Positions 63,191-64,000 of a stretch of 64,000 bases of DNA are shown piece by piece (the first letter of the stretch is position 1; each line of letters starts with the position of its first letter). The translations under genes were made by a program, and so were the position numbers. The notes beneath the pieces are model-generated. The model was not told the DNA's origin, did no database searches, and worked only from the letters and a program-made list of their open reading frames with translations. Origin of the DNA: Prosapia bicincta. Its lineage: Eukaryota; Arthropoda; Insecta; Hemiptera; Cercopidae. The DNA lies in assembly GCA_036971475.1 (NCBI GenBank), contig JBAIZL010000008.1, positions 35,573,240 through 35,637,239 on the forward strand, in the 5' to 3' direction.

Positions 63191-63700
63191 TATATTTAAA
63201 TATACTTATAAAGTCTCCAGTTAGGATAGATTTGGTTTTAAATTTATACATTACTGTATACCTATATTAAAATATACCTAAAAAGTGTCCAGTCAGGTTA
63301 GATTTGGTTTTAATTTTATACATTACCTAAATGGTTACATTTATACAATTAGAACCAAATCTATCCTGACTGGATACTCCATAGGTATATTTCAATATAA
63401 ATATATAAGATTCACCTTCTTTGGTAGTAACAAAAATAATAGTTATCAATATAGCTTAAAGACATGTTTTTGTTACATAAAGTTTAGATTGCTAAAACAC
63501 GAAATACAGTTATGACATCACGAAGCATTTGTATCACTCCTCGACAACACAACTTCTACATCCGCGCTGAAATTTTTACCCTACTTTAAATTGAAAACAA
63601 GTAACTTTCCTAGGTCAATAAAAAAAAATTCTAGTGGATATTTGGTGGTGTTAGGACAATCTCCCAAAATATCGTAGGTGGCCGAGCTTCCGCATTTTTA

Positions 63701-64000
63701 CCGCAAAAGTTAAGTCAGCAAATTAAAATATATTATTCTTAGTCTAATAAGAATAATAGACTGTGAAGAATATGGTTTTAGCATATTTCATCAAAATATG
63801 AAATGGTAACATTAAATTCTCATACTCAATAAAATATATAAAAATATGTTATAATCTTGCTTTTAGTAGCTTATACTTTGATGTTAAATGTAAATTACCG
63901 TTTTAGAAGCCGTATTCATTCATCAAGCTATATTTTGATAGAGATCTGGCTGGCAAGTGTATGTTTTCATATTTCAACCTTCTGCCATAATTTGTTTAGT
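63701..64000. other. AT-rich window end, nothing assigned
   Basis: Three hundred bases beyond the inverted-repeat element with no gene, repeat or RNA that I can support. Confidence 0.5.

Larger units (their letters stand above)
61581..63700. mobile_element. Inverted-repeat DNA element carrying a nested mariner
   Basis: The left arm (61581 to ~61790) and right arm (~63500 to 63700) are inverted copies of about 200 bp. They share aagctcg, ccacctacgatattttggga, acctaggaaagttact, cagcgc-gatgtagaagttgtg and ggagtgatacaaatg. Without the 1,312-bp mariner and its 2-bp TA duplication the element would be about 0.8 kb. The interior to the right of mariner (63205-63385) carries aaccaaatct blocks shared with 54665-54900. 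No transposase of its own is present, so it is a non-autonomous foldback/MITE type. The outermost base and target duplication are not resolved. Confidence 0.82.

Overview
This is eukaryotic, AT-rich, gene-poor DNA made almost entirely of satellites and transposable elements. Four transposon types fit an arthropod, most likely an insect: a BEL/Pao LTR retrotransposon, a LINE of the Jockey/LOA type, Penelope-like elements with hammerhead-type motifs, and a mariner DNA transposon. I cannot name the species. No convincing host gene is visible; one tiny candidate exon at 53777-53875 is the only lead.

Layout. 1-4043 is a 107-bp satellite. 4044-12123 is mostly unique AT-rich DNA with two long foldback hairpins, an (AC)n/(AG)n/(AT)n compound microsatellite (7132-7970) and an eroded BEL/Pao protease fragment (about 10653). 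12124-14165 is an 84/86-bp satellite with a five-unit higher-order pattern. 14312-14660 is a reversed Penelope fragment and 14851-15533 a 35-bp satellite. 15534-21900 is unassigned apart from a 138-bp duplication and a GC-rich hairpin island near 20040-20320. A second reversed Penelope fragment (21901-22395) leads to a 21.6-kb array of a 130-bp satellite (22724-44303, about 166 copies).

A 128-bp tandem repeat follows. A very young BEL/Pao element (44439-49349) has inserted into it, with a 5-bp target duplication and two LTRs that differ only by one 11-bp repeat unit. The element keeps gag and protease but has lost reverse transcriptase, RNase H and the integrase core. From 49956 to the end is a nest of transposons: a 5'-truncated Penelope element (50880-52440), copies of an uncharacterised inverted-repeat DNA element, a LINE bounded by a 10-bp target duplication (55395-60783, minus strand, frameshifted), and an intact-looking mariner (61879-63190) inside another copy of the inverted-repeat element (61581-63700).

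The most interesting signal is a hammerhead-ribozyme-like motif at the 3' end of all three Penelope copies. In each copy the likely stop codon of the endonuclease reading frame lies inside, or is shifted just beyond, the CUGAUGA catalytic core. The elements otherwise do not form a pathway; the one functional relation is dependence of the deleted BEL/Pao element on enzymes from elsewhere, which is inferred.
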